From: Mnemiopsis leidyi
Lineage: Eukaryota; Ctenophora; Tentaculata; Lobata; Bolinopsidae
DNA length: 52,440 nucleotides
NCBI GenBank assembly: GCA_000226015.1
Contig: JH153172.1
Coordinates: 36,499 to 88,938 of the forward strand
Reading direction: 5' to 3'
In this document: positions 35,901 through 47,640 of the stretch, in pieces
Layout of the letters: every line of letters begins with the position of its first letter
How positions within the stretch are numbered: the first letter of the stretch is position 1
The notes under the pieces: generated by a model
What the model was told of the DNA's origin: nothing
Database searches by the model: none
The model's input: the letters and a program-made list of their open reading frames with translations, nothing else
Made by a program: the position numbers and the translations under genes

Positions 35901-37593
35901 CCACTGCTGAACCAAGCGGTTTCGACAACGTTCAACCAAGTGGATTTGACAACGTACAGCCCAGCGGATTCGATAATGTTCAATCTAGTGGATTTGATAA
36001 CGTACAGTCTAGTGGATTTGATAATGTTGAAGGAGCTGGAGATGGAGCTGGTGAAAAGTTAGTTGTATTCTTTTTACACACAATCTGTAGGACCACCGAG
36101 TACGGTCTCACATTTCACACAGATGAACTGATCTCATGTGCTTTTATAGTTATAGGGCCCTGGCGCGAACGTTGATCCTCCAAACCAACCATCCCCATAC
36201 GCGCACAATTTATGAAAAAAAGTGAGCCGCGCGGCATGACTTTCCCAAGGGTTTGGTTTGTCGATGAGCTACCGGTCTTTGTTGTTCGTTTTAAATAATA
36301 AATGCTTGGCAAAGATAACATCTCTGGGCTCTGGCGTTAGGAGATGAACAGCTTTCTGCAAAAATTCTATAGTATGACATTTAGATACGCTGTTTGATTA
36401 AAATGTTTAAGTCTATTCGAATAGTACGGTCAGGAACCAAAAGTAGTTGTCGGTTTTATGGTTGATTACCAGCAGTGCATAAAAAAGTGCTCATGAAGAC
36501 CATCTAAACGTGGTTTTCACGTTCGAAACCATTCAATTTCGCAACATTCAAAGGACTGTGCTTAACTGTGTCAGCCCTGACACACTATAACTACCTGAGT
36601 TAGACCTTTGTTCTCTAATAAAACCTTCTCCTCTGTGATTGTAACAACCATTAAACTTCAGCGCTGAAGCCGGCCCGCCCAAAGAAGAAGAGCCCAATCA
36701 AATGACCTATGAAGAGTACTTGGAGAAATGCAACGCTGAAAAGAAAGCAACCACCTTCAATGTCCGAAAGGTAATAGTCAGATCTATTCTTGACCCATGA
36801 AGCCTCAGTGCATCATTTTTGTGACACCTTGCTCCTAAAAATTGTAAACATACTCAGGACTCTCTTTTCAACACAGTTCATTACAGGCCGGCGAAAACGA
36901 AGATGAATCCCAGTGGAAGAACTTTGCTCCTCTGAAGAAAGACGCCCAAGCTGCATACATGGGTGGAATGGTGAGATAGTTTTTGGTTCAGTCAATAGAG
37001 ATTTACAATTGTCACAAGTGTAAGGTCTTACCAAAATTACTGACTTTTATTGTACTAAATAATCGTTAATCTCAGGACGAGTACGAGAAAATCATTGTTC
37101 GCGGAGGAAGAAAGAAGAACTTGGTCGATCTCGATGTCAAGTTCTCCAACCCCTCTCGCCGTGGTGGTCGAGGAAGAGGTTAGAGCATTGTCGATTATGT
37201 TATAGATATTAACGTCCCCACGTGGAAACAAGACCGCCGGGGCAAGTCTGATAACACGCTCTTGAACTTAGTAAAACTGTCAGTTCAGTTACTCAGATGT
37301 TTTAGACGGCACAGTTCAAACTTAAAATACGCCGTGTTCTCCTAAATTTTTAACTATTTTTCCCGTGACATCCGGACGTTAGTCAAATGGACAAAAGATC
37401 GTGGTCACCTTCCTCTCCTTTTCAAATTATTAAGCAATAAGCATGTATTAATCCTACATCTCCCCCAGATGACCGTGGTAGCCGTCGTGGTGGTGATCGT
37501 CGTGACGACCGCCGTGACAACCGTGCCCCGGCTGCTCCCAAAGCTCCCAACCTGGAGAGCTTCTCAGAAGCGGAATTCCCGTCTCTCTCGTAA
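29940..37593 (+). CDS. SERBP1: SERBP1/HABP4-family ribosome- and mRNA-binding protein, complete, 421 aa
   Basis: Nine exons, all phases checked: 29940-30162, 30417-30562, 30703-30851, 33664-33831, 35899-36057, 36662-36770, 36887-36970, 37076-37178, 37469-37593. Order of features: an N-terminal block with GNRFAMVDIGDDIEDPAEFY, a Lys/Glu-rich stretch, RG/RGG-rich exons 2-3, the family hallmark SHNWGT (exon 4), five 8-residue repeats of the type PSGFDNVQ (exon 5, about residues 233-273), the HABP4/PAI-RBP1 core (MTYEEYLEK, TTFNVRKAGENEDESQWK, a KNLVDLDVKF block), a second RGG stretch, and the conserved end ESFSEAEFPSLS. The family binds mRNA and sits in the mRNA channel of idle 80S ribosomes in the cytoplasm. 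The octapeptide repeats are not part of the SERBP1 I know and look lineage-specific. The two large introns (2.8 and 2.1 kb) contain no exon I could find. Confidence 0.93.
32431..32510. repeat. Four-unit array of GTGCACGT at about 24-bp spacing in a SERBP1 intron
   Basis: GTGCACGT occurs at 32431-32438, 32455-32462 and 32478-32485, with TTGCACGT at 32503-32510. A second ACGT or GCGT element lies between units. It may be a decayed minisatellite or a cluster of binding sites; the reverse complement contains ACGTGC, the hypoxia-response core. Confidence 0.6.
35915..36028 (+). repeat. 24-bp coding repeat, 5 copies, in SERBP1 exon 5
   Basis: Five in-frame units encode variants of PSGFDNVQ. Synonymous differences between units (for example GACAACGT against GATAATGT) show the amino-acid repeat is kept while the DNA drifts. 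Confidence 0.9.
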
Positions 37594-38160
37594 CGCTCCT
37601 GGTCTCTCTTGTCGGTTGTGTCTCTTGTTGATGAACACTGAACACCAACACCTCTCGGAACACCGTCCTCAGACTCGGTGATCCTGAACTCTGATGATAT
37701 ATCTCCCCCAGTACCCAGTGCTTTCACGTCACCTCGCACGCCCGGTGCTGTCACCCCGCACCCACGCCCACCACTCCCCCTCTCTTGCTAATTTTTAGTA
37801 ATTTATTTGTTTCTCCGAGTCTGAGACGCGCTTTCGTTAGACTTCTCGTTTATTTTTATTTATAGAATGTGGAATATTTCATATTTGTTTTACACAAATT
37901 CTGATTTTTGTTTTTGTGATATTGTCTAAACCATCATAGATGAAAACTACGGATTTTAATTGGCTCCCTCTACATTAAATGGGGTTAGAGCTCGCAATAT
38001 CACCGATCAATCTGACGTTAACATTATTCGACTTTTTCCGCCGGAAATCATTTTTCCTGAGGACTCGAAATTTCACCAGGTTGATAAGTGATAACCTACT
38101 GCATACTGTCGCGGTCATCATTGTCAGACGTTGACTGACCAGCGGCAGTGAAGCTGCCAC
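37594..38160. other. SERBP1 3' region, nothing further recognised
   Basis: Contains the 3' UTR. No clear AATAAA was found close to the stop. The last 100 bp merge into the GC-rich repeat block. Confidence 0.4.
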
Positions 38161-39280
38161 CCCGTAGGGGAGGCCATATTTTCAATTGAAAATGGGCCTT
38201 AAGTCTCAACGGGCGATGCGCGTCTAGAATTTCTTCGCCAGGCCAAAAATGCGTGACAGCGCGTTATGGCCGCGACAGTAGGTTATCAACCTACAAGTAC
38301 AACTAAAGTCCAGGTCATCAATCATTTCTTGTCGCGGTGACACCCGACTCACGCAGCTATAAAGCTGAACGGTAGACGGATATCATCTCGTCGCAGAGTC
38401 TAAACGCCTTAGCTGCGTGAGTCTGGTATCACCGCGACAAGCATCGCCCGTTAATGCTGCCGCGAAGTGCGCGGTGTTGTGGCCGTGACAAGACGTCTTG
38501 GCCGACATCGCCCGTTAAAGCGAGCGGCGCGTTGCATTGTCGTCTGAGCTTTTGCGTCGCGCGTCCGTCTTGCTACACGTTGCATAGCCCTGCTGCCGCG
38601 AAGCGGCAGCCTCCGGCGCGCGCGGCGGCGTGGCCACGTGAGACAACGTCCGTCCTAATTTCGCACAGTGATATACGTGTTTAGATTTAGAATTAGAAAG
38701 TCGCGGTGATACCCGACTCTCTGCTCTATGCTCTAGCTCTCGCAGCTCAAAGCTTCCGTTAGAACGGTTGCGGCCCATTTTCAAATCATTGCTTCGCGGC
38801 AGCAGGTCAGGCAACGTCTGACAATACACAATAGAACAGTAGATGGATATAAATATAATCTCGGAAACTGCCGCTTCGCGGTAGTGCAGCTGGGCTAGGA
38901 AACGTTTAGCAACATTCGCAATTCGAAGCGATAATGGAGAATAAATGATAAAATGTGTCAAAAGGATCATGCGCGCAACAAAGCTAAAGTCGCAAAAGTA
39001 AAATCTTCTTGGGCCCTGAAGGATTTGTTAAACGTTGTCTGACCTGCTGCCGCGAAGCGGCAGCCCCCCGCAACGCAAGGCAATGAAGGATTGCATTATT
39101 TGTTCATATACAGCAGCGCGCACTCTCTGGACATTTTATTCTCGATTGACGAGATCAGATTATACCCGTCTTTCGATCAGCTTTAAGCCGCGAGAGTCGG
39201 ATATCACCGCGACAAAGACTAAGAGAGGTTGCTTGGGAAACGTAGAGAGAGCCGCGCAACCAGCAACGCCCGGTAAAACT
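38161..39280. repeat. GC-rich dispersed repeat block, second copy, rich in hairpins
   Basis: Shares modules with 1-1324 and 2247-2335. A 30-bp inverted pair with two mismatches (38329-38358 and 38411-38440, TTGTCGCGGTGA at the left end) encloses a module seen elsewhere. The hairpin CTGCCGCGAAGCGGCAG occurs at about 38592 and 39048, with broken copies near 38800 and 38870. ORFs here are accidental. Confidence 0.7.
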
Positions 39281-39298
39281 AAAAGAGAGGAAGAGAGA

Positions 39299-39515
<217 letters not shown>

Positions 39516-40044
39516 TACCTGTGGACCTCAGTCTTTGTTGCTTTGCGCTACCTCCGACTGAGGGTCGGTGTCACACAACTATAACATTAACACGCGCATC
39601 CTCCCGACTCCGACGTTTGCATTTTAATATTCTATTTCTCTATTCGGCTTCGCTTTGAGCGTCGGTCAAACCGCAGATACCTAACGTTTTTCAGTAACCA
39701 CTGATGCTACCAGTAAGTGAAAATCTAAGTCTAACACTCAGTCTTAGTCTATCATCATTCACCTTGGTGTTATTCAAATATAGTTGATGATGATATAGAA
39801 CCGGAGAGAGGCAGAAATGACGTCACTTTGACTTAATCTAAACTGCAAAGTTATGTAGATTGTTGAAAATGAAGTAAAATTGAGAAAAATCTTTTATTCA
39901 ATATTTGAACGTGAATTGATTAACAACAGTGAACAAAACAAACAAATGAAATTCAAAATTAAACAAACACAACCCAAAAAGTCAAAGCTTAAACAATCTG
40001 TTAAATACAAAATGAAATTAAAAGAGGTAGTAGGAAAAATTAAT

Positions 40045-43000
40045 CTAATTGTTACCAAATATACCTTTAAGAGTTTTCTGAATGTTTCTATGCATGGTTC
40101 CATAAATGATAACATTTATACAAGCGTTAAAGTAAACAAAGCAAACACTAACAAATACGAATATCTGGGTACTGTACGGGACTTCATGATCATTTCCGAT
40201 GTGGCTGTAGATGATCAAGACTACCTGAAATTGAGGGTAACGTGAGCTGTTAACTTGTTTATAGGTACACAGAAATAAACAAAGAGGAGTACTAAGAAAT
40301 AAACACAGAAATAAACACAGAAATAAACACAGAAATAAAAAGTAACAACACTTATTACAAACTGGTATTGTACCTGACTCGAAATGTAAGGAATAAAGCA
40401 ACAGAAAAAGGATAGGTATACTATGACTGTAGTGCGAGCAATCTTCTGTTGGTACCTAAAGTATGGAAGTTTTAGTTCTAACTGTAATTATAACTGTAAA
40501 TGTAAGTAAAATTCAAAAACCCTGGTTTTAAGGCTTCCAGAAAGGTTCATGGAAAGGTAAACTGCCGTTACCGTGATACGGCAATGCACGACAGCATTAT
40601 TTTAGTTTTACTTTTAGGTTATCATACCATCTTGATATTGATCGTTAATGTGATATCGAGAAGTGGAACTAAATTTAGATACCACGAATTTTAAACTCAC
40701 AAGAGAAATGCAAGACTCAAACCATGTAACTTAGTGTAAAACGAATGCTTACTATGATCACTATGACAATTAAAAGGAGACTTACTTGCTCATTTTACTA
40801 AACGCAGTTGAGGCGTGGGAAATCCTCCTAAGTTGAGACATCACTGAATTGGTGAGCACTCCGATTGACATGGTACGCTTTGAGGAAGTCAAGGAGTGAT
40901 TGTCAGCCGAACCGAACCTGGAAATGTTTCCCTTATAAGAGCTGGTTGTGTAAGGGATTCCGCTTGAGTGAGTAAAAACATCTAGTTTCCCTTAGGTTTG
41001 GTCGAAGTGACTCTTTAGTCAAAGTTGGCATTCTGTCTCAGTATGCTATTTCCTAAAATCCAGACTATTCCAATTTGTTCACCGCTTGCAGATTTATAGT
41101 TCTTAAGATTGGACTTATAGTACGACAAGTACCCACAGAAAATTAAGGTAGCTTCCGAGCCTACGCCCAGAGATTAACACATAACCAACTGAGTGGCTAA
41201 AACAGGAAGTTGAGACACTTCGATTCTTGGATAGTTTATGTTGCAATATACCACCAGCTAAGCCTAAATCTTACTCAGACTATCTTTAGGCCGGGTGGTC
41301 GAAACGTAAAAGCGATTTAACGATTAACAGACGGACTCTGCGATGCTCAGTTTCAATACTATTATTGCTAAAAGTTGAATTAAAATGCCTGCTATGTGGT
41401 AATGATATATCTAGTCCGTTGATACGTCATTCTACTACAGACTGAGCTGTTTCTAAATCAAACAGTAATCCTTCTACCCACGAAAAACGGAAACTGCTCT
41501 AATGATATCTCCAAACGATAGGTACAAAAATGACCATTTTAGGCAACAGATTCTACATTGGTGGTTCTTGAAGGTTCTATAAATAAATCAACCTCATATT
41601 TAAATTTAGGCAGGGCAATAAAGCTATGTAAGATGACGGTTTAAATTTACTTAGAAGTCACGATAACTTACTGCAATGCCAATTCACTGCTGCATATATG
41701 ACTTACTGCTCAGTACTACTTATGTAACAAACTGCTCAGTACTACTTATATACGGTAATACCACTATTGGTAGTGCAATAACCATATTAATACCACGAGC
41801 TTGCGAGTGGTATTCATGCAATAAATTCACGAGCTTGCGAGTGGATTTATTGAAGTAATTTCACGAGCTTGCGAGTGGAATTACGTATGGTAATTGCAAT
41901 ACCAATAGTGGTATTACTGTATTATTCAACTGCGTTGTTAATACCAGCTGGGGTAAAATGAAAGATTTCAAGTACATATCTCAAGCTCTCAAGATTTGCC
42001 TGTGGACCTCAGTCTTAGTTGCTTTGCCGTAGAGAAAGCCACGCAGTGCCGGGCAAGTCAAGATTTGAAAGAGGAAAAGCAAAATTAGTCTTTCTTTTAG
42101 TTTAGTCCACAAAAGCCACAATTTTGTACAATTGTTTACTTATCAGGAAAATTATGACACATTGGAGAGCCTCCTATCTTACTGATGATTCACGTACGAA
42201 TAAGACTGGGTGGTTATTACTTAACCCGGCCCAAATATAGTGATAGCCTAGAGCCCCGCAACCAATAGGTAACCGTGCCTACTGTCACGTGTCATCACCC
42301 ACCAATTACAGGGAAGGAGCCCTGAGGGTCGGAGCATAGAGGCGCCTGTTAATGTGTCGCTAGACAGACCTAAGTTCAAGTTATCAGTTTTTTTATTTTA
42401 GTATCCGTTCGGTTTGAGGGCGTTATTTTGATGACGTTATTATGTGTGCTTGTCGATGCTAAAAATAGCAACATAATTTACTGACGTAGTATAAATTAGG
42501 TCTTATCTCAAGATATCCTGCTCAAATTTTTGCTCCAACTCGTACTCCATAGAACTATTCTTTTGACAACTAGCTGTGCGATTTTGGCTAAATTTTTGAT
42601 CTGTGGAAACGTGTTCTTCACAAAGACTTAGTAAGTAAAAATGCATGATTTGGCTTTTGTTAACCACTTCTAATTCTTGAAGTTGAGATATTTATTTGAC
42701 AATTTCACAGAAAATTTGCTTGAATGTGATTCTAATTGAATTGAATGTAATTGGCTCTAAAAGTTTCATGCAAAAGTATCTAGGCTCAGTATCTAGGTAG
42801 AAAAATTGGTTAGAATCGCGTTTTAGGGTTGATTTCGGGATATGAATTAGTGATACTCCAGTGGTATTACTACGATGTAATTACTATATTAATTTTACTG
42901 AAAAATTAGCAAAGTAATACAACTGAAGTTGAATAATATCAAGTTACATAACGAGTAAGTGTGAAGTAACATGATTTACGCCTTGAGCGTAGCGAGTGGC

Positions 43001-46000
43001 GTAAATCTCATCATTCATCGAAGCCGAAGGCTGAGTTGAATAATGATATGTTTTAAACGAGGGCGGATCCCGAGTTGAAAACATGTTGTTACTTTGCACT
43101 TATGAGTTATGTAACGATATTATTTACCAAGTAAAAATTACAGATAGTGTGGGCAGATGCTAATGATAACAAGAAAAAAGGACGTTCTCTCGTATCACTA
43201 ATTTGGAGCAGGCCTCAAAGTCATGTAACAATATTATCTAGGAAGTAAAATTAGCAGGCAGTGCGGGTAGTTGCTAGTAATAACAGAAAAAAGGACGTTC
43301 TCTCGTATCACTAAAGCACTAAGTGTGAGGTAATACGCGGTGATGTAATACGAAAAAGGGTGATGTAATACGGTGATGTAATACGAAAAAGGTGATGTTA
43401 TACGAAAAAGGGTGATGTAATACGGCCATAAGTGTGATGTAATACGAAAAAGGGTGATGTAATACGACAACAATGTGCAAATACCACGTTTTACTCAACC
43501 GGTATAATAGCATCACGCGGTAAATAATATAACTAACTGCTCAGTACTACTTATATAACTAACTGCTATACTGCTTCAAACTATTAGGTTTGGGCGGGGC
43601 TGCTGCCCCTCCAAAAAAGCTCAACCACTAGACAGAGCACGAAACAAATTAACTCTAGACGGACGCCATGTAACTTGTCCGTGTTCGCTTCATGCTGCCC
43701 TTCATGAGCCCTCCAGAAGTAGATTTGAAACATCATGACCTCACCAACACAAAAACCTTGCTCAACTTGGTAGGCTCGGACGGTTGGCAGGTAAGAGTTT
43801 GTTATATTAGAAATTTATCTTTAATCTCGTATACTGGATCGCTGAGGCTTAATGAGAGTTCTCTAGATTTGCGATTAAATCGAAATCGAACTCAAAGGAT
43901 GACGATCCTTTTAAGATCGCATGTGTTTCTGTATTTAGGTTAAGACCATGATGTCAATATAATGCAAGTCATTTAAAATTGGCATTCCTCATTTCGTTGA
44001 ACTGAGACGGGTGTAAGTACGACATCGAAACAACATATCTCAACAGTGATAGAGAAGAAACAAGACAATTTAGAATTTGTTAAACGTCAATAAAAATTAG
44101 ATGGTTGACAATATATGGTCTAGGTAGAAACGGGTCTATTATCATTAAAAGGAAAACATTTAATCGTAGTTGAACTTATTACCTCGAAGTTTGAGGAATT
44201 AAGGAGAATCTCTTGGGAGCATGACGAGTAGGGGAAGCAGTAGCGCTGGTCTGGGTCAGACTCAGAGAGGCAGACTTAGGGAGTCCCGCTCTCAGGTCCG
44301 CCCCGGAGATCTGGTATTTGTTGTGATGGAGTTTGTGTGTCGGCGTGGAGGAGGCTGAGCGGGAGACGGAGGGGTTGTAGGCGCCGACATTTCGGCTCCG
44401 CCGACCCGGACAGGTCGGGAGGACGCGTTGTCTGGAGGGTGTGGTCGGCTGTGATCTCCTGAAGAGAGTTGTTTAGAGTGGGGTTGAAGGATTCATTTTA
44501 TTTGAAATATTAATTTCCAAGTAATGTTGTGGAAAAGTAAAATTGTCAACTTGTTTGTTGGAAGTTTTCAAGTGATGTTTGCCATGGAATAAGAAAAGTT
44601 CATCACATGATTACTTTAATTTTAAGTGAAAAACACAACGCTAAACATACGGAGCATGTATCGGGCTGTCTGTTGAAAACCGAGAAGATGGAGATTTAAC
44701 CGACTGAGACCGGAGATTTCCTAGTGATTGGGGAGAACCACTTTTAGACTGCGAGTTTGAGGCCTTAAAATTGACATCCGGCAGGTCCGGGTTATCGACT
44801 GTTGAGCGAGGTTTTGTTATTGCCGGTAATTCGATGAAATCTTCTGTTCCTTCGCTGAAGTCGTCAACTGATTCGCATCCTTCTACCATGATGCCAATAC
44901 CGCTCTGAAAAATGGGATGGGAGATTATTTGATCGGTATGTACTAAAATATATTTAGACTCAATCATTTGAGGTTCAGGTATTGTAATTATTTAATTTGG
45001 TCAATAGTTATGAGTCAATACGAGACATTCTTTAGTAGCAGGACAACACAATTGTATATTTAAAACTAACGTCTTTCGCTGTGCTGTTTCCTATAACATC
45101 CCCACCGTCGCTGAACGATCTACTTTTTCTCATTGAAAGTGAGGCGTTCCGCATCATCCTCTTTAACGTGTTGCCAACCCTGCAAAGCTTAGCATTATAT
45201 TTTGTGTAAACTTTTCTCATGAAAAAAAGTTTTATGCCAGGATTGCAACATGATTTTGCAGCTAGATCAAAGGTATATCATGCTGGAATACTGAGAGGCG
45301 GTCGAAGTGATTGGCAGTGCTAAACACCCAAATAGAGCTTTCTGAAAAATAGCGCATTAAGGAGCAGATTTTTGACAAGATGTTATTTTGCAAGTTGCAA
45401 ATCTTATTAAACTTCTTTACTCCCCGCCATCTTTATTCTAAAACGATTTAAATCAAAATGTTATAGTCAATATAACGCTAAAACTTTAACATGCAGTTCT
45501 TAAACTTACTGTTTTGGTTCAAGGACCTTGAGAGCAATCCTCAGATAACAAACTGTCATTACTGTAAGTGGAGCTACAAAGTTTAACAGCAGATCAAACA
45601 CAAGGTATGTCTGAAAGAAAGAATTAAAAATTGTGCGTAATTATTGAACAAAAAACCGTGACTAAGTGGTTGAAAGAATGTTGCGCCTCGAGAATAATAA
45701 TAATGGTATATTGAAGGAACGGTAAAATCCCACTTTAGAATACCAGGAATGATCTAGCTAAGTCCGAGAAAAACAGAAGTATAACACATACCCTGTATAG
45801 AGGGAGGGAGTGGTTGGAGGAAGGTCTAAATACACAGAGATTGTGGGCGTAGTCGAACTTGTAGACAGATTTGTTGCCGTTACATGCCCCCACCACTACT
45901 GGAAGCTAGGGAGGGGGGTTAGGTTTATTTCTTTCAAAACACTTGTGTTCAGATATCATTGAAAAATAAGTCCAACTAAGGCATGTACAGCAAAATCGTA

Positions 46001-47640
46001 AGAAGATGCACCTAAAGTAAACCATGAAAGATATTACGACCATGATAAAAGATATCAGACTTTTACATTGATCTCTGTGGTAGACTTCTGACTTACCAAA
46101 CTCCAAAACAGACAGTATATCCAGATTAAATATACGATAATGAACGCTCGTTTCTCCGGCATGATAGCAGGATATCGTACTGCATGTAGTACAGCTAAAT
46201 ACCTGTCCACGGCTACTGCTATCATTCCTGAAGATTAGGTTAGATTATTGGAGACATTTGATATAGGACCAAAATATAGGACCAAAATTTTCTTCCTTAC
46301 AGGACAACTAATTTTTACGTTATACCAACCACTATGAGTTATCGATTCGATGAATAAGCAGGCATCTTAGCATTTTTAAAAATAAAAGATAAAAATTGAA
46401 CTTCAAGGCAATATTTATATTGAGCAAATGGTTTCATTGACGTTTAAATACGTGCATCTTTATCTCAATAATTATAATGGCCTCCTTATTAACCATTCAG
46501 ATTTTTATTCAGAATCAAAATTTATCTCAGAGGAATCATTTATAGTGAAGGTCAAGTAAGTTTTAGCTGACGTCGAACTTACAAACCACAAAATTATTCC
46601 AACCGCTAACAGCAGGGTACAAATTTCAACCAAATTCGCAGATCAGACAAATTCCGTCAGGAAGTAGGAAACATGGTAAAGTGATTGAGTTAATGACTGG
46701 GCTGTGAACAGGGTTAAGTTGTCAACAAGCGACAGTGTTCCCGACAGCGAAGTATCCCCTCCCCTTCCAGTCATTCATTTTACTTTGAATCTGGGACAGA
46801 TCTTCCTAAGTCATCAGGAGATTATATCACAAACAGGGGTCACTGTAGGCAAGTCACCAGGAGATTATATCACAAACAGGGGTCACTGTAGGCAAGTCAC
46901 CAGGAGATTATATCACAAACAGGGGTCACTGTAAGCAAGTCACCAGGAGATTATATCATAAACAGGGGTCACTATAAGCAATAAAAAAAGAATAAAAAGA
47001 AAAAACGACCAAAAGACGGACTAAAGACGAAAAAGTGGGAGACAAACGTACCTGCCACGACGATTCTGAAGGCGAAAGAGTCGGCAACTCCACCGACAAG
47101 ACAGGCGGTCGGGTCGGAGAAAATCCAGGCGTCCTTGTGTCCTAACGTAACCAGGAAGAAAATTGGAAGTTTCAGTCCCAGAATCAGATCACAAAGGGCA
47201 AGATTCGTCAGGAATCTGGGGAGGAATTGAGGTAATTTATATTGCTATGTGAAACCTTTATATCTACATTCTTACATCATATTGTAAATCGTATGACGTG
47301 TGGTGTTACGTGGTCTCAAGGCATGGAAAAATATCGCGGTAAAGAAACATAAGAACAACGCTGTATCACCATGATTCAGTGTTATAACTTCTTAAAATTT
47401 ACCGTTTGGAAGGTGGCTGTTTTAATTATTTCTTTCATAATGTTTGTTACGGCACCTAACTTACATATGAGGAGTGAGTCGGGCGATTTTCTTGATCCTC
47501 AAAAACAGAACGATAATGAGGAGATTCCCTGCGATGGCGATTACAGCTGCTAAAGACATGATGGCCAGAGTTAAATAGATCCCCAAACTGGAGTTTGGGC
47601 CCTCCAGCTTCAGTAGGTTGTCTCGTGTCTGCATCGTCAT
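40045..47640 (-). CDS. Class A GPCR with amine-receptor-like binding site and long third intracellular loop, complete, 572 aa
   Basis: Eleven minus-strand exons, all phases checked: 47640-47465, 47215-47052, 46227-46097, 45905-45792, 45610-45510, 45179-45071, 44904-44651, 44458-44183, 40917-40786, 40455-40374, 40224-40045. Start ATG at 47640. Segment 1 carries AGNLLIIVLF (N39 = N1.50) and segment 2 NLALCDLILG (D2.50). Segment 3 has C97 (3.25), D104 (3.32) and D121-R122-Y123. Segment 5 has NFVAPLTV and a Tyr at VCYLR, segment 6 FFCCFIPY (P508 = 6.50) and segment 7 VYFNACINVIIY (Y544 = 7.43, N550 = 7.49, Y554 = 7.53). D3.32 with Y7.43 is the pair that holds the amine in biogenic-amine receptors, but W6.48 is Phe and P7.50 is Val. 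The third intracellular loop spans about 265 residues, Ser-rich, in exons 5-10. Minus-strand AATAAA is at 39898-39893. Ligand unknown. Confidence 0.88.
41753..41918. repeat. Nested palindrome: three hairpins with the same core inside a long outer stem
   Basis: The outer arms 41753-41787 and 41884-41918 are inverted copies (GGTAATACCACTATTGGTA in the left arm) with few mismatches. Inside are three hairpins, each with the core CACGAGCTTGCGAGTG: stems 41789-41796/41807-41814, 41819-41830/41841-41852 and 41855-41864/41875-41884. The stem sequences differ (AATAC, CAATAAATT, GTAATTT) but each pairs with its own partner. No ORF. It lies in intron 8 of the antisense GPCR. Confidence 0.85.
42929..43131. 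repeat. Second nested palindrome with three further hairpins
   Basis: The outer arms 42929-42973 and 43082-43131 are inverted copies containing GTTACATAAC, with small indels. Inner hairpins: 42973-42982/42998-43007 (GATTTACGCC, perfect), 43008-43017/43036-43046 and 43048-43058/43074-43084 (one mismatch each). Loops are TTGAGCGTAGCGAGT, a loop with GAAGCCGAAGGCTGAG, and GAGGGCGGATCCCGA, all of the form GAG or GAA ... GAG, like the core at 41.8 kb. Confidence 0.8.
43131..43320. repeat. Tandem duplication of about 114-bp spacing
   Basis: About 70 bp at 43131-43202 is repeated at 43246-43318. Both copies end in AAAAAAGGACGTTCTCTCGT. Confidence 0.8.
43325..43470. repeat. Short minisatellite based on GTGATGTAATACGAAAAAGG
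   Basis: About seven imperfect units of 14-20 bp (GGTGATGTAATACG with or without AAAAA). Minus-strand ORFs here are translations of the repeat. Confidence 0.85.
43692..43788 (+). CDS. Possible isolated plus-strand exon, unrecognised
   Basis: ATG at 43692 with an in-frame TAA upstream, then MLPFMSPPEVDLKHHDL and on to SDGWQ before a good donor (CAG|GTAAGA). No matching next exon was found, and it lies inside the intron of an antisense GPCR. It may be a chance ORF. Confidence 0.2.
46809..46980. repeat. 43-bp minisatellite, 4 copies, in GPCR intron 2
   Basis: Four units of AAGTCACCAGGAGATTATAT followed by CACAAACAGGGGTCACTGTA, nearly identical; the last two are slightly diverged. Confidence 0.85.

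Noticed and set aside
43234..43516. Minus-strand ORFs with repeated SYYIT or RITS phrases.
   Set aside because: They are direct translations of the GTGATGTAATACG minisatellite.
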